In this document: positions 25,623 through 35,323 of the stretch, piece after piece | Layout of the letters: each line of letters starts with the position of its first letter | Position numbering within the stretch: the first letter of the stretch is position 1 | Origin: an uncultured Clostridium sp. | Lineage (GTDB): Bacteria > Bacillota > Clostridia > Clostridiales > Clostridiaceae | Assembly: GCA_903789665.1 (NCBI GenBank) | Contig: CAIFEX010000002.1 | Location: forward strand, 124,001-188,000 | Direction: 5' to 3' | DNA: 64,000 bases | Made by a program: the position numbers and the translations under genes | Notes under the pieces: model-generated | The model's input: the letters and a program-made list of their open reading frames with translations, nothing else | What the model was told of the DNA's origin: nothing | The model's database searches: none

Positions 25623-26219
25623 ATGGACAATGATTTACTGGAAAAGTTCAAGAATAAATTGAAATCACAAAAAAGGGAAGCAGAGGATCTATTGAGACAG
25701 ATGGAAAGAAATGATACTATAAAGTCAAATGAAGAGTTTTCGTCTGAGCTTTCTGCCTATGATAATCATCCTGCAGACAGTGCCAGCAGTTTATTTGATA
25801 AGGAAAGGGGACTGGCTTTTCAAAAAAATGAGGAAGTTGTTATAGAGGAAATAGACAATGCCTTGAAAAACATAGAAAGGGGCACTTATGGAATATGTAA
25901 AGGCTGTGGCATGGAAATAGACAAAAAAAGGCTTGAATATGTTCCCTATGCGGAATATTGTTCCAGCTGTCAGAGGGATATAGATAATTTAAAGCCTGCA
26001 GAAACAAAAAACAGGCCTTCCGAGGAAGATGTAATTGAAGATACGATGGAAAATGGATGCGGCAGTCAGACGGAATTTGATGCAGAGGATAGCTATCAGG
26101 CAGTTGGGAAATTTAACGGTAGAAAGAATATAGTGGAGGAATATACGGATGAAGATGAGGAATATGTGGAGCCTGTAGAGTCTATAAGCAACGAACAGTA
26201 TAAAAATCAGCTTCCATGA
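25623..26219 (+). CDS. TraR/DksA-type zinc-finger protein (YteA-like)
   Basis: 198 residues from ATG 25623; AAGGGAAG lies upstream at 25605, with a longer in-frame start at 25602 less likely. An N-terminal coiled-coil region (about 1-80, rich in Lys/Glu) leads to the DksA C4 zinc finger: IERGTYGICKGCGMEIDKKRLEYVPYAEYCSSCQRD. The acidic tail (about 135-198) is typical of the YteA group of sporulation-associated proteins in Firmicutes. Known for DksA: modulation of RNA polymerase with ppGpp; for YteA no mechanism is established. Single gene. Confidence 0.85.
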   Translation: MDNDLLEKFKNKLKSQKREAEDLLRQMERNDTIKSNEEFSSELSAYDNHPADSASSLFDKERGLAFQKNEEVVIEEIDNALKNIERGTYGICKGCGMEIDKKRLEYVPYAEYCSSCQRDIDNLKPAETKNRPSEEDVIEDTMENGCGSQTEFDAEDSYQAVGKFNGRKNIVEEYTDEDEEYVEPVESISNEQYKNQLP

Positions 26220-26247
26220 TGCCCTTGATATTTTTGTATTTATATTG

Positions 26248-26277
26248 TTGACCTCGGGCCAAAAAAAATGTTAAAAT
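26248..26277 (+). promoter_or_regulatory. Promoter before the nitroreductase gene
   Basis: TTGACC (26248-26253), 18-base spacer, TAAAAT (26272-26277), about 55 bases before the start. Confidence 0.5.
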
Positions 26278-26330
26278 ATTTCAGAACATAAATTAAGTAT
26301 GTCCATTATATCAGGGAGGTATGTAGTTCA

Positions 26331-26837
26331 ATGAATGCTATTTTGGAAAGAAAAAGCATACGAAAGTATACAGATAAAATGATTTCAAAAGAGATAATAG
26401 AAAAAATTTTGAAAGCGGGAATGTCTGCACCTTCAGCAGTTGATGAACAGCCATGGCAATTTATTGTTATAGATGATAAAGATACATTAAATGAAATCAC
26501 TAAAATACATCCTTATTCACAAATGCTCAAGGAGGCCAGCCATGCGATTGTCGTATGTGGTGATATGAGGTTGAAAAAAGTTGATGAAGATTTTTGGATA
26601 CAGGATTGTTCTGCTGCTGCAGAAAACATGCTTGTTATGGCACAAGCTCTGGGGTTAGGTGCAGTATGGCTTGGAGTATATCCGATAGAGGAAAGATTTG
26701 AAGGTATCGGAAAGCTTTTAAAGCTTCCTGAACAGATAATACCTTTTTGTGTAATATCCCTGGGCTATCCCGGGGAAAAGAAAAATGCAGGTGACAGATA
26801 TAACCCTGAAAGGGTGCACTGGAATAAATGGCAGTAA
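26331..26837 (+). CDS. Nitroreductase family flavoprotein
   Basis: 168 residues, the short type. FMN-binding ERKSIRKYTDKMISKEIIEKILKAGMSAPSAVDEQPWQFIVI at the N-terminus is the family hallmark. WIQDCSAAAENMLVMAQALGLGAVWLGVYP and FCVISLGYPGE complete it. It is expected to reduce nitro compounds, quinones or flavins with NAD(P)H as a homodimer; the physiological substrate is unknown. ATG 26331 after CAGGGAGGT. Monocistronic, followed by a terminator. Confidence 0.9.
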   Translation: MNAILERKSIRKYTDKMISKEIIEKILKAGMSAPSAVDEQPWQFIVIDDKDTLNEITKIHPYSQMLKEASHAIVVCGDMRLKKVDEDFWIQDCSAAAENMLVMAQALGLGAVWLGVYPIEERFEGIGKLLKLPEQIIPFCVISLGYPGEKKNAGDRYNPERVHWNKWQ

Positions 26838-26847
26838 TGATGTGCTG

Positions 26848-26886
26848 CAGAGGTTGAAATGCAGAAATTTCAATCTCTGTTTTACT
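26848..26886 (+). terminator. Terminator after the nitroreductase gene
   Basis: CAGAGGTTGAAAT (26848-26860) and ATTTCAATCTCTG (26867-26879) pair with one wobble; TTTTAC follows. Confidence 0.75.
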
Positions 26887-26913
26887 ATAAATTGTGGAGA
26901 AAAGGGAGAGTAA

Positions 26914-27222
26914 ATGGCAAATTTTTTGGAAAATGAAGATGTAATTAAAAAGCTGGAAGAATATTTACGGTGCTTTGAAAATGAGAGTATAGGTATAAGT
27001 ATAGAAGAAGAAGGCAAGTCAGACAGGCTGTTATCCTATGATGAACCTATATTTTATAAAAATGGTGAAAGTATTATAATAAGTTTAAAACAGGGAAATA
27101 ATAAATTTGAGATAAAGCTGTCTTCCATAAAAAGCTGTACTAAGGATGTCTGCGGGGGATTGCAGGATCTGTTGATAATATTACATGACAATACATATAT
27201 ACAGATTTATAATAAAAAATAA
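26914..27222 (+). CDS. Hypothetical protein (102 residues)
   Basis: No family recognised. ATG 26914 follows AAAGGGAGAG. The protein is acidic and soluble, with an N-terminal helix (FLENEDVIKKLEEYLRCFE) and beta-type C-terminus (IIISLKQGNNKFEIKLSSIKSC, LLIILHDNTYIQIYNKK). Two cysteines (SCTKDVCGG) are five apart. It stands alone between a terminator and the 297-base gap before the GntR gene; that gap (27223-27519) shows only a weak TATAAT at 27365-27370. Confidence 0.6.
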   Translation: MANFLENEDVIKKLEEYLRCFENESIGISIEEEGKSDRLLSYDEPIFYKNGESIIISLKQGNNKFEIKLSSIKSCTKDVCGGLQDLLIILHDNTYIQIYNKK

Positions 27223-27519
27223 TTTTGAAAATTTGTATAACATAAATTTCTAATATGATTATTTATTCATTTGTTCTTACAAATTTATGCTATTTATGAT
27301 AAAATTGAAAGTAGTGATAAAAAGTATGTAAACCTTATAGATTTTCATATAAAATAGAGCATAATATAATGTTAAAGTCCGTATGGCTCAAACTATTAAA
27401 AACTAATAGATGCTTGAAAAGGAAATTTATGATAAGCTCTATGAGAAAACAAAAACTTGAAAAGACGAAATATCAATGTCTTTTACTTTATGATAAAAAA
27501 TTTTTAAGAGGAGATTCAG

Positions 27520-28221
27520 ATGAATTATAATTATATGTCAAACAACGTTCAACCAACTAGCTCAAAACAGGTTTATCACAGTATCCAAAACAGGATTTTA
27601 AATTTTGATTTGAAACCAGGGGAAAAAATCAGTGAAAATCAAATGTGTAAGGAATATGACGTTTCACGTTTTATAATACGTAACGTATTTACAAGATTGA
27701 ACCAGTTGAAGTTATTGACTGTCTATCCGCAGAGGGGAACCTATGTGAGTTTGATCGATATAGGTTATATAGAAGATCTCATGGTACTTAGATCTGCAGT
27801 GGAAAAAGAGGTTTTGTATGAAATGCTTACAAGACTTGAAGATGACAAGAGACTTTCATTGGTGAGCAAGCTGGAAAAGAATTTGAAATTGCAGAATAAT
27901 TGTCGAAATATGAAAGTATATAATAAAAAATTTCAGGATTTAGATACTGAATTCCACAAGATTATAATTGACAGTGTAAAACGCTATAGATTGGTAAAGA
28001 TTTTAGAGGATCCAATGCTTCATGTCATGAGATGGCGTAATTTTGATGTGGCTTTTGTCAATAAAATACCTGAGGTAATAGATGAACATGAAGTTATAGC
28101 AGATGCAATTAAAGAAAAAGATTTGAACAAGGCTCAAAAAGCCATAGAAAAACATTTGACAACCGATTCAAATATGGTGGCAAGGGCAAAAAAAGAATAT
28201 CCACAGTATTTTACAAAATAA
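27520..28221 (+). CDS. GntR family regulator (FadR/FCD subfamily)
   Basis: 233 residues. The winged HTH (residues 15-80: SKQVYHSIQNRILNFDLKPGEKISENQMCKEYDVSRFIIRNVFTRLNQLKLL) is followed by an FCD ligand domain. The FCD domain carries metal-ligand residues DTEFHKIIID, DEHEVIADAI and EKHLTTD. FCD regulators usually sense carboxylic acids or acyl-CoAs. It stands upstream of the 2-hydroxyacyl-CoA dehydratase operon, separated by a strong terminator, and a perfect 12-base palindrome lies just downstream of that operon's promoter. It is therefore the probable repressor (inference). ATG 27520 follows AAGAGGAG. Confidence 0.88.
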   Translation: MNYNYMSNNVQPTSSKQVYHSIQNRILNFDLKPGEKISENQMCKEYDVSRFIIRNVFTRLNQLKLLTVYPQRGTYVSLIDIGYIEDLMVLRSAVEKEVLYEMLTRLEDDKRLSLVSKLEKNLKLQNNCRNMKVYNKKFQDLDTEFHKIIIDSVKRYRLVKILEDPMLHVMRWRNFDVAFVNKIPEVIDEHEVIADAIKEKDLNKAQKAIEKHLTTDSNMVARAKKEYPQYFTK

Positions 28222-28265
28222 AAATTGTACATGCTGTGCTGCAATTATGGAAAATTTGTACTCTG

Positions 28266-28328
28266 AACCATTCAGGAAATTGATATTGATTTAAATTAAT
28301 CAATTCCCTGAATGGTTTTTTATTTTTT
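28266..28328 (+). terminator. Strong terminator after the GntR gene
   Basis: A 19-base stem: AACCATTCAGGAAATTGAT (28266-28284) against ATCAATTCCCTGAATGGTT (28299-28317) with one mismatch, then TTTTATTTTTT. Confidence 0.9.
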
Positions 28329-28429
28329 GCAATAATTTTAAATTTTTAATTTTGGGAAAGGCAGTATGGATATATGTTAAACAGCTGTTCTGGTCTTATA
28401 AATTAATTACATAAATTTCTGCAAATTTA

Positions 28430-28481
28430 TTTACAAATAAAAAAGAGTGTGATACTATGTAATTGTGAACTTGTTAACAAG
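28430..28481 (+). promoter_or_regulatory. Promoter and palindromic operator of the 2-hydroxyacyl-CoA dehydratase operon
   Basis: TTTACA (28430-28435), 17-base spacer, TACTAT (28453-28458). CTTGTTAACAAG (28470-28481) is a perfect 12-base palindrome placed just after the expected transcript start. FCD-type GntR regulators bind short palindromes of this kind, so it is a good candidate operator for the adjacent regulator. The remaining part of the 347-base gap 28222-28568 is the upstream terminator and an 80-base leader. Confidence 0.65.
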
Positions 28482-28568
28482 GATACAAGAAAACTAGACA
28501 CCAAGATTTAAAGGGATAATAATTGATTTGTAGAGTCCGCTTTAAAGATAAGGGAGGAATCCTCAGAT

Positions 28569-29342
28569 ATGTATACATTGGGAGTTGATATAGGATCAAC
28601 GACATCGAAATGTGTCATCTTGGAAGATGGGAAAAAAGTAATTGCTTCTTCTATTGTAACTGCAGGAACGGGTACAAATGGACCTGATAAGTCAAGAAAA
28701 GAAGTATTAGAAAAGTCCGGATTGAAACAAGATGATTTGAACTATGTTGTAGTTACAGGATATGGAAGATCTACCTATACTTATGCTGATGCAGAGATAA
28801 GTGAGTTAACCTGTCATGCATTGGGAGTTCAGCATGTATTTCCTGATGCAAGGACAATTATTGATATTGGTGGACAAGATGCAAAAGTTCTTAGCTTGAA
28901 TGAAAAAGGTAGAATGGTAAATTTCCTGATGAATGATAAATGTGCAGCGGGAACGGGAAGGTTTTTGGATGTTATGGCTAGGATTTTGCAGCTGGATATT
29001 GGTGATTTGGAAGTCAAGGCGGCAGCGGCAAAACATCCGGTTAAAATTTCCAGTACTTGTACCGTGTTTGCAGAATCAGAGGTTATATCTCAACTGGCAG
29101 CTGGAGTTGAATTGAATGATCTTGTTGCTGGAATCTGCAGCTCCGTAGCAAGTAGAGTCGCTTCTCTTGCAAAGCGTATTGGGATAAGAGAAAAGGTTTG
29201 TATGAGCGGCGGTGTAGCCCGTAACGGCGGGGTCAGAAATGCCATGTCAAAGGAATTAGGTGTAGAAATTTTTTATTCACCTTCTGCTCAATTGATGGGT
29301 GCGCTTGGTGCAGCATTGGCTGCTTATAATAAAGTGAATTAA
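28569..29342 (+). CDS. hadI: 2-Hydroxyacyl-CoA dehydratase activator (ATPase, HadI/FldI/HgdC type)
   Basis: 257 residues, ASKHA-fold ATPase: VDIGSTTSKCVIL phosphate loop, IIDIGGQDAKVL, and VCMSGGVARNGGVRNAM. Cys125 (NDKCAAGTGRF) and Cys164 (SSTCTVFAESEV) are the two ligands per monomer of the [4Fe-4S] cluster bridging the homodimer. It injects one electron, energised by ATP, into the dehydratase so that a ketyl radical can form. First gene of the operon; hadB begins 19 bases later. ATG 28569 follows AAGGGAGGAAT. Oxygen-sensitive in all known cases. Confidence 0.93.
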   Translation: MYTLGVDIGSTTSKCVILEDGKKVIASSIVTAGTGTNGPDKSRKEVLEKSGLKQDDLNYVVVTGYGRSTYTYADAEISELTCHALGVQHVFPDARTIIDIGGQDAKVLSLNEKGRMVNFLMNDKCAAGTGRFLDVMARILQLDIGDLEVKAAAAKHPVKISSTCTVFAESEVISQLAAGVELNDLVAGICSSVASRVASLAKRIGIREKVCMSGGVARNGGVRNAMSKELGVEIFYSPSAQLMGALGAALAAYNKVN

Positions 29343-29361
29343 AAAGAAGGAGGAGTTAGAA

Positions 29362-30600
29362 ATGGCTGAAGAAAAGAAAAAGAAGAAGAGAAGGGTTTTG
29401 GATCCTAATTCAGCTGCATATAAGCTGAATCAAATTGTTGTAAACCATTATAAGGGAGTTCAGGAAGCAAAAGACAGGGGAGAAAAAATTGGATGGTGTG
29501 CAAGCAATTTTCCACAGGAAATTTTTCAAACAATGGGAATTAAAGTCTGTTATCCGGAAAATCAGGCAGCGGCGATTGCAGCCAGGGGAGCAGGTGAAAG
29601 ATTATGTTCCGAAGCAGAGAGCGAAGGCTATTCCAACGATATTTGTGCCTATGCAAGGATAAGTCTTGCATATACAAAATTGAAGGATGTCAAAGAACAG
29701 AATATGCCGCAGCCGGATTTTCTACTATGTTGTAACAATATTTGCAACTGCATGATCAAATGGTATGAAAGCATTGCCAAAAAACTGAATATACCGCTTA
29801 TTTTAATAGATATACCGTTTAATCCTGATTATGAAGTATCTGATGCCCAGGTTGCCTATATTAAAAGTCAGTTTATAGATGCAATTAAACAGCTGGAAAA
29901 AATAACGGGAAAGAAATGGGACGACGATAAATTCAAGGAAGTTATGAAAGTTTCAAATCGTACTTCAAGAGCATGGCTCGAAGCTACCAGCTACACTAAG
30001 TATCAACCTTCTCCGTTAAACGGTTTCGATTTGCTGAATCATATGGCAGTAGCGGTATGTGCTAGGGGAACGGTAGAAGCTGCGGAGGCTTTTGAAACTT
30101 TAGTCAAGGAATATAAAAAGGCTGTTAAAGAAGGTACAAGCACTTTCCATGCAGACGAGAAATATAGAATTATGTTTGAGGGAATTGCGTGCTGGCCTTA
30201 TCTTCGTGTTACGTCAAGAGGTCTTAAATCCAGGGGAATAAATATGGTAGCAACAATTTATGCAGATGCCTTTGGGTTCTTATATGATGATTTTGACGGT
30301 CTTGTAAAAGCTTATTGCAGAGTTCCCAATGCTATAAATTTGGAACTTGCCCGTGATAAGAGAGTTGCCCTGGCCAAAAAAACTGGAGCAGAAGGTTTGC
30401 TAGTACATACCAATAGATCTTGCAAGCTCTGGAGCGGATTCATGTATGAAATGAGCCGACAGATTGGGAAAGAATGTGATATACCTGTTGCATCCTTTGA
30501 TGGAGATCAAGCTGATCCACGTAATTTCTCGGAAGCCCAGTATGAAACCCGTGTGCAGGGATTAACTGAAATTATGGAAGCAAATAAGGGGGATAAATAA
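29362..30600 (+). CDS. hadB: 2-Hydroxyacyl-CoA dehydratase, larger subunit (HadB/FldB type)
   Basis: 412 residues. Family elements: GWCASNFPQEIFQTMGIKVCYPENQAAAIAARG near the N-terminus, LCSEAESEGYSNDICAYARISLAY, and DFLLCCNNICNCMIKWYESIA. These cysteines include the ligands of the dehydratase [4Fe-4S] cluster. The C-terminal part (SCKLWSGFMYEMSRQIGKECDIPVASFDGDQADPRNFSEAQYETR) is typical. With HadC it removes water from a (R)-2-hydroxyacyl-CoA to give the 2-enoyl-CoA. Substrate specificity (lactoyl, 2-hydroxyisocaproyl, phenyllactyl or other) cannot be read from sequence alone. One base separates it from hadC. Confidence 0.92.
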   Translation: MAEEKKKKKRRVLDPNSAAYKLNQIVVNHYKGVQEAKDRGEKIGWCASNFPQEIFQTMGIKVCYPENQAAAIAARGAGERLCSEAESEGYSNDICAYARISLAYTKLKDVKEQNMPQPDFLLCCNNICNCMIKWYESIAKKLNIPLILIDIPFNPDYEVSDAQVAYIKSQFIDAIKQLEKITGKKWDDDKFKEVMKVSNRTSRAWLEATSYTKYQPSPLNGFDLLNHMAVAVCARGTVEAAEAFETLVKEYKKAVKEGTSTFHADEKYRIMFEGIACWPYLRVTSRGLKSRGINMVATIYADAFGFLYDDFDGLVKAYCRVPNAINLELARDKRVALAKKTGAEGLLVHTNRSCKLWSGFMYEMSRQIGKECDIPVASFDGDQADPRNFSEAQYETRVQGLTEIMEANKGDK

Positions 30601-30601
30601 A

Positions 30602-31732
30602 ATGGATGTATTAAATAAATTGTTAGCGGAATTTCATGATATTGCTGAAAACCCGGATAAGCAGCTTCAGTCTTATCTTAGTGAAGGTAAAAAAGTGGTT
30701 CTCTGTGCACCTGTGTATACACCTGAGGAAATTGTACATTCTATGGGAATTGTTCCGATGGGAGCCTGGGGTGCAGATATTGAGATAAAGGAAGCCAAAA
30801 AGTATTTTCCTGCATTTATATGCAGTATAATGCAATCTATTTTGGAACTCGGAATTACCGGCAAGTATAAAGGAGTATCAGCTATTCTAATACCTTCCCT
30901 ATGTGACTCACTGAAATGTCTTGGACAAAACTGGAAATATGCAGTGAAGGATATTCCCTTTATACCAATGACTTATCCACAGAACAGAGCCAGTGAAGCG
31001 GGGAAGAAATTTACCAGGGCTGGATATGAGAGAGTTATAAAAGATCTTGAAAAAGCAACTGGTGCATCTTTCTCCGAGGAATCACTTTGGAATTCCATCA
31101 GAGTATATAATACACACAATGCTGCAATGAGGAAATTAAGTGATCTGCTGGTTGAGTATCCACAAATAAATGCTTCACAGAGAAGTGACATATTCAAGAG
31201 TGCATATTTTATGAAAAAAGAAGAACATACTGAATTGGTAAATAAATTTGTACGGGCTCTGAGAGAAAGCAGCAAAGGAAAAGATAAAAAGATAAAAATT
31301 GTCACATCTGGAATTTTGGCTGACAGTAGAAACCTGTTGAATATTCTGGATGACAATAATATGCAGGTTGTGGGAGATGATATTGCAGATGAATCACGTC
31401 AGTATAGAGTAGATACGGACACAAAATCTGAAAAGTCGTCTCTGGATGCACTTAGTGCAAAATTTTCCGATATGGGCAATTGTTCCGTACTGTATGATGC
31501 AGACAAGAAAAGGGCTGACTATATTGTGAATTTGGCAAAGAATACAGGTGCAAACGGGGTAATTATTTTCATGACCAAGTTCTGTGACCCTGAGGAATTT
31601 GATTGTGTATTTGTAAGAAAGGCCCTTGATTCGGCAGATATTCCAAGTACAGTAATTGAAGTTGACAGGCAGATGGCTAATTATGAACAAGCTAAAACAG
31701 CAATTCAAACTTTTAAAGAAATGCTTAGTTAA
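30602..31732 (+). CDS. hadC: 2-Hydroxyacyl-CoA dehydratase, smaller subunit (HadC/FldC type)
   Basis: 376 residues, paralogous to HadB and matching the usual length of the second subunit. It shows VVLCAPVYTPEEIVHSMGIVPMGAWG, FPAFICSIMQSILELGI, SLCDSLKCLGQNWK and, late, IIFMTKFCDPEEFDCVFVRKALD. The cysteines fit one [4Fe-4S] cluster per subunit. It forms a heterodimer with HadB and is activated by HadI. The gene starts one base after hadB, so the subunits are made in equal amounts. The acyl-CoA ligase follows after 43 bases. Confidence 0.92.
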   Translation: MDVLNKLLAEFHDIAENPDKQLQSYLSEGKKVVLCAPVYTPEEIVHSMGIVPMGAWGADIEIKEAKKYFPAFICSIMQSILELGITGKYKGVSAILIPSLCDSLKCLGQNWKYAVKDIPFIPMTYPQNRASEAGKKFTRAGYERVIKDLEKATGASFSEESLWNSIRVYNTHNAAMRKLSDLLVEYPQINASQRSDIFKSAYFMKKEEHTELVNKFVRALRESSKGKDKKIKIVTSGILADSRNLLNILDDNNMQVVGDDIADESRQYRVDTDTKSEKSSLDALSAKFSDMGNCSVLYDADKKRADYIVNLAKNTGANGVIIFMTKFCDPEEFDCVFVRKALDSADIPSTVIEVDRQMANYEQAKTAIQTFKEMLS

Positions 31733-31775
31733 GTTTTAGATTATTTACCTTAATTAGAAAAGGAAGATCTGATAT

Positions 31776-33392
31776 ATGAGATTGGAAAATATAACAATAG
31801 GGCAAGTTTTGTTACAGAGACTTAAAACTATGGCAGATGAAAATGCATTTGAATACAGGGATGCTTTTTATACATGGAGAGATTTGGACGAACTTTCCGA
31901 CGTATTTGCGGTTAAATTACTGAAGTGCGGGATTAAATATGATACTCATGTTGCTATCTGGGGCGGCAACACTCCCAACTGGATAATTACCTATGTGGCG
32001 CTGGCTAAAATTGGAGCTGTATCCGTGTTGATCAACCCGAGATATAAAGAGGAAGAATTAGCTAAAACTTTTGAATATTCAGACGTGGAGTATGTTTGCT
32101 ATGGTGATTGCTGCAGCAATAGTAAAAATATTATAGACCATTTGAATGATAGAAATATAGGGAAAGTAAAAGAGTATATGTATATGGGCAAAAATGAGCA
32201 TTACAGGGAAGGCAGAGCTCAGATCTTGAAAAATTTAAATCCTTCCGATATGGAAAATCTGAAAAAAGCGGAAAATAAAGTTACTCCACAGCATATTGCC
32301 AGTATTGTGTTTACATCCGGCACTACATCTTTTCCAAAAGGTGTTATGCTCACCCACTACCAGCTTGTGAATATTTCAAGGGAAGCGGTGGAACAGATGA
32401 AATGGGAAACGGGTGATAGAATGTGCATGTCAGTTCCCTTATTCCACTGCTTCGGGTTGAGTACTGGTTTTCTTGCCAGCTTGAGAGTGGGGTTTTGCAT
32501 TTATTTGCTTCCGGAGCTTCATACCTCCTGTATTTTAAAATGTATCCACAAGTATAAAATTACTATTTTAAATGGCGTGCCTACAATATTTCTGGCCCTG
32601 CTGAGCAATCCCGAGAGGAGGAAATACGATCTGTCCTCTTTGAAGTCGGGAATTATAGCCGGATCAAAGGTATTTAAGGAAGATTATTTAAAGATATGTA
32701 AAGAGCTAAAATTTAAAAAATTACAGCAGTCCTACGGACAGACGGAAACGTCTCCCTGTGTTACTTTCAATGGCTATGATGATTCAATGAATATTAAATG
32801 CATTTCCGTGGGAAAAGTGATCCCCAATGTGAAAATAAAAATTGTCAGTACAAAGGATGGGCATGATTTGGGGCCTTATGAGTCCGGGGAAATCCTGGTT
32901 AAGGGCTTCAATGTAATGAAAGGATATTATAAATGCACAAGGCAAAATTGCGAAAAGGTTAAAGATGGATGGCTCTATACGGGAGATATCGGCTATGTTG
33001 ACAACTGTGAAAATCTTTATATTACTGGTAGAAAAAAAGATATTATAATAAGATCTGGAGAAAATATATCGCCAGTGGAAATAGAGGAGGCAATTTTGAG
33101 ATATCCCGGTGTCCTTCAGGTAAAGGTGTTTGGAATACCCGTACCTGTTGTGCAGGAGGAAATAGCAGCCTGTATTGTTGCAGAGAATGGAAAACTGGAT
33201 GTAGATGGTCTTGTGAGATATTTAAAAAAACATATTGCTGATTATAAGGTTCCAAAATATATTTATATTTTTAAAAAATTCCCAATGAATCTCAATGGGA
33301 AAGTGAATGTAAAACAGTTAAAAAAAGAAGTTCAATGGAAGGTAAGTAAGGAGGAAGATTATGATTTTAACAGAACAGCATCAACTGATTAG
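31776..33392 (+). CDS. AMP-forming acyl-CoA synthetase/ligase
   Basis: 538 residues, ANL superfamily. Core motifs: ASIVFTSGTTSFPKGVMLTHYQ (P-loop), QQSYGQTETSPCV (A4), WLYTGDIGYVD (ATP/ribose) and PMNLNGKVNVKQLKKE with the catalytic C-terminal lysine. It makes acyl-CoA from a carboxylate, ATP and CoA. In this operon it would prime the pathway with the first acyl-CoA, while the CaiB-type transferase would recycle CoA, as CarB and CarA do in caffeate respiration of Acetobacterium (known for that system, inferred here). Its 3' end overlaps the acyl-CoA dehydrogenase gene by 32 bases. Confidence 0.9.
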   Translation: MRLENITIGQVLLQRLKTMADENAFEYRDAFYTWRDLDELSDVFAVKLLKCGIKYDTHVAIWGGNTPNWIITYVALAKIGAVSVLINPRYKEEELAKTFEYSDVEYVCYGDCCSNSKNIIDHLNDRNIGKVKEYMYMGKNEHYREGRAQILKNLNPSDMENLKKAENKVTPQHIASIVFTSGTTSFPKGVMLTHYQLVNISREAVEQMKWETGDRMCMSVPLFHCFGLSTGFLASLRVGFCIYLLPELHTSCILKCIHKYKITILNGVPTIFLALLSNPERRKYDLSSLKSGIIAGSKVFKEDYLKICKELKFKKLQQSYGQTETSPCVTFNGYDDSMNIKCISVGKVIPNVKIKIVSTKDGHDLGPYESGEILVKGFNVMKGYYKCTRQNCEKVKDGWLYTGDIGYVDNCENLYITGRKKDIIIRSGENISPVEIEEAILRYPGVLQVKVFGIPVPVVQEEIAACIVAENGKLDVDGLVRYLKKHIADYKVPKYIYIFKKFPMNLNGKVNVKQLKKEVQWKVSKEEDYDFNRTASTD

Positions 33393-34500
33393 AAAACTGG
33401 CAAGAGGTTTTGCTGAAAAAGAACTTACATCTGATATTTTGGATGAAGTTGAAGCTACGGGAAAATTCCCTGAAGAGATTTTAAAGAAAATGGCCAAGGC
33501 AGGTTTCTTTGGAATAAAAGTTCCAAGGGAATTGGGAGGTGCCGGAGCTGATAATCGTGCCTATGTGATTGTAATGGAGGAAATTGCAAGAGTAAGCGGG
33601 GTTGCCAGCATATATGTTTCCTCTCCAAATTCTCTTTCTGGAGGTCCCCTGCTGCTGTCGGGAAATGATGAGCAGAAAGAAAAATATCTGAAGCCGGTGG
33701 TAACGGGAGAGAAAAAAATTGCCTTTGCATTGACTGAACCTGGAGCGGGATCCGATGCAGGTGGAATGTCTACAACAGCAGTTAGAGACGGAGATTATTA
33801 TGTTCTAAATGGTCGTAAAACTTTTATTACAATGGCACCTTTAGCTGATTTTGCAGTGATCTATGCAAAAACAGACATGAGCAAGGGTACAAGAGGCATT
33901 TCTGCTTTTGTTGTCGATATGAAACAGGAAGGTGTGTCCTGTGGAAAGCCGGAGGCTAAAATGGGAGTAATCGGGTGTGCAACCAGCGACATTATTTTAA
34001 ATAATGTCAGGGTACATAAGAGCAATCTTCTTGGAGAATTGAACAAAGGGTTTATAAATGCCATGAAAACTCTTGATGTGGGACGTATTGGTGTTGCATC
34101 TCAATCCATCGGTATAGCCCAGGCAGCACTTGATGAATCCATTAAATACGCGAAGGAGAGAAAGCAATTTGGAAGAAGAATTGGAGATTTCGAGGCCATT
34201 GCTTTTATGATTGCGGACATGGCTACAAAGTTAAAAGCAGCTAAAGAACTAGTCTATGATGCTGCATATCTCAAGGATACCAACCAGGATGCCTCGATGG
34301 CATGTTCCATGGCCAAGTATTATGCATCGGAAATCTGCAATGAAATCTGTGCAAAAGCCGTCCAGATTCACGGTGGGTATGGATTCATAAAAGATTATAA
34401 GGTGGAGCGTTTATATAGAGACTGCAGGGTATTTACTATTTATGAAGGAACATCTCAGGTACAGCAAATAGTAATTTCCAGGAAGCTGTTAAAGAAGTAG
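33361..34500 (+). CDS. acdB: Acyl-CoA dehydrogenase (enoyl-CoA reductase direction)
   Basis: 379 residues, FAD family. [20 protein letters not shown] and [15 protein letters not shown] bind FAD and substrate; the end [22 protein letters not shown] carries the catalytic glutamate (YEGTS). In Stickland-type and caffeate-type operons the enzyme works as an enoyl-CoA reductase with EtfAB, and the same order is seen here. ATG 33361 follows AAGGAGGAAG within the end of the ligase gene. It would saturate the double bond formed by HadBC. Confidence 0.93.
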   Translation: MILTEQHQLIRKLARGFAEKELTSDILDEVEATGKFPEEILKKMAKAGFFGIKVPRELGGAGADNRAYVIVMEEIARVSGVASIYVSSPNSLSGGPLLLSGNDEQKEKYLKPVVTGEKKIAFALTEPGAGSDAGGMSTTAVRDGDYYVLNGRKTFITMAPLADFAVIYAKTDMSKGTRGISAFVVDMKQEGVSCGKPEAKMGVIGCATSDIILNNVRVHKSNLLGELNKGFINAMKTLDVGRIGVASQSIGIAQAALDESIKYAKERKQFGRRIGDFEAIAFMIADMATKLKAAKELVYDAAYLKDTNQDASMACSMAKYYASEICNEICAKAVQIHGGYGFIKDYKVERLYRDCRVFTIYEGTSQVQQIVISRKLLKK

Positions 34501-34518
34501 GAAGGGGAGTTGTAATTT

Positions 34519-35304
34519 ATGAAGATTTTAGTATGTGTAAAACAGGTACCTGATACAAATGAAGTCAAGATTGATCCTGTAAAAGGGACGCTGATAAGAG
34601 AGGGAGTACCTAGTATCTTAAATCCCGACGATGCCAATGCACTTGAAGCTGCATTGACTATAAAAGATGATAATCCGGGTACAACGGTTGCTGTAATGAC
34701 CATGGGACCTCCACAGGCATCTGTTATGCTGAGAGAATGTCTTGCCATGGGAGCTGATGAAGCGTATTTACTCAGTGATCGTGCTTTTGGAGGAGCAGAT
34801 ACTTGTGCTACATCCACTACTATTGCAGCAGGTATAAAAAAATTTGGACCTGTGGATGCCATTTTTGCAGGAAGACAGGCAATAGACGGCGATACAGCCC
34901 AGGTAGGGCCGCAGGTGGCGGAGAGACTTGGTCTGCCTGTAGTGACTTATGTACAGAATATAAAATTTGATGGAAATAAACTAGTTGTGCAGAGACAGCT
35001 GGAAAATGGATATGAAGTAGTGGAAGTTCAGGTTCCCTGTCTTCTTACAGTAGTGAAAGAACTAAATGAGCCAAGATATATGAGTATTTATAGAATTGTT
35101 GATGCTTATAAAAAAGAAATTACTGTGTGGAACCACGAGGATATATCCCTGGATCCGAAAGAATGTGGATTGAATGCATCACCTACACAGGTGTTTCGTT
35201 CTTTTACACCACCACCAAAGGGAAAAGGTGAAATGCTGAAAGGATCCGTTAATGAAATGGCATCTAGTCTTATCTCCAGGTTAAAAGAAAAACACGTATT
35301 ATAA
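34519..35304 (+). CDS. etfB: Electron transfer flavoprotein, beta subunit
   Basis: 261 residues, the normal length. [35 protein letters not shown] and [25 protein letters not shown] are EtfB hallmarks; the end [12 protein letters not shown] is complete. With EtfA it passes NADH electrons to the acyl-CoA dehydrogenase. The partner EtfA carries an extra ferredoxin-like part, which is typical of bifurcating or confurcating complexes. Eighteen bases after acdB, 19 before etfA. Confidence 0.93.
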   Translation: MKILVCVKQVPDTNEVKIDPVKGTLIREGVPSILNPDDANALEAALTIKDDNPGTTVAVMTMGPPQASVMLRECLAMGADEAYLLSDRAFGGADTCATSTTIAAGIKKFGPVDAIFAGRQAIDGDTAQVGPQVAERLGLPVVTYVQNIKFDGNKLVVQRQLENGYEVVEVQVPCLLTVVKELNEPRYMSIYRIVDAYKKEITVWNHEDISLDPKECGLNASPTQVFRSFTPPPKGKGEMLKGSVNEMASSLISRLKEKHVL

Positions 35305-35323
35305 GAAAGGGCGGCTGAGTAAA

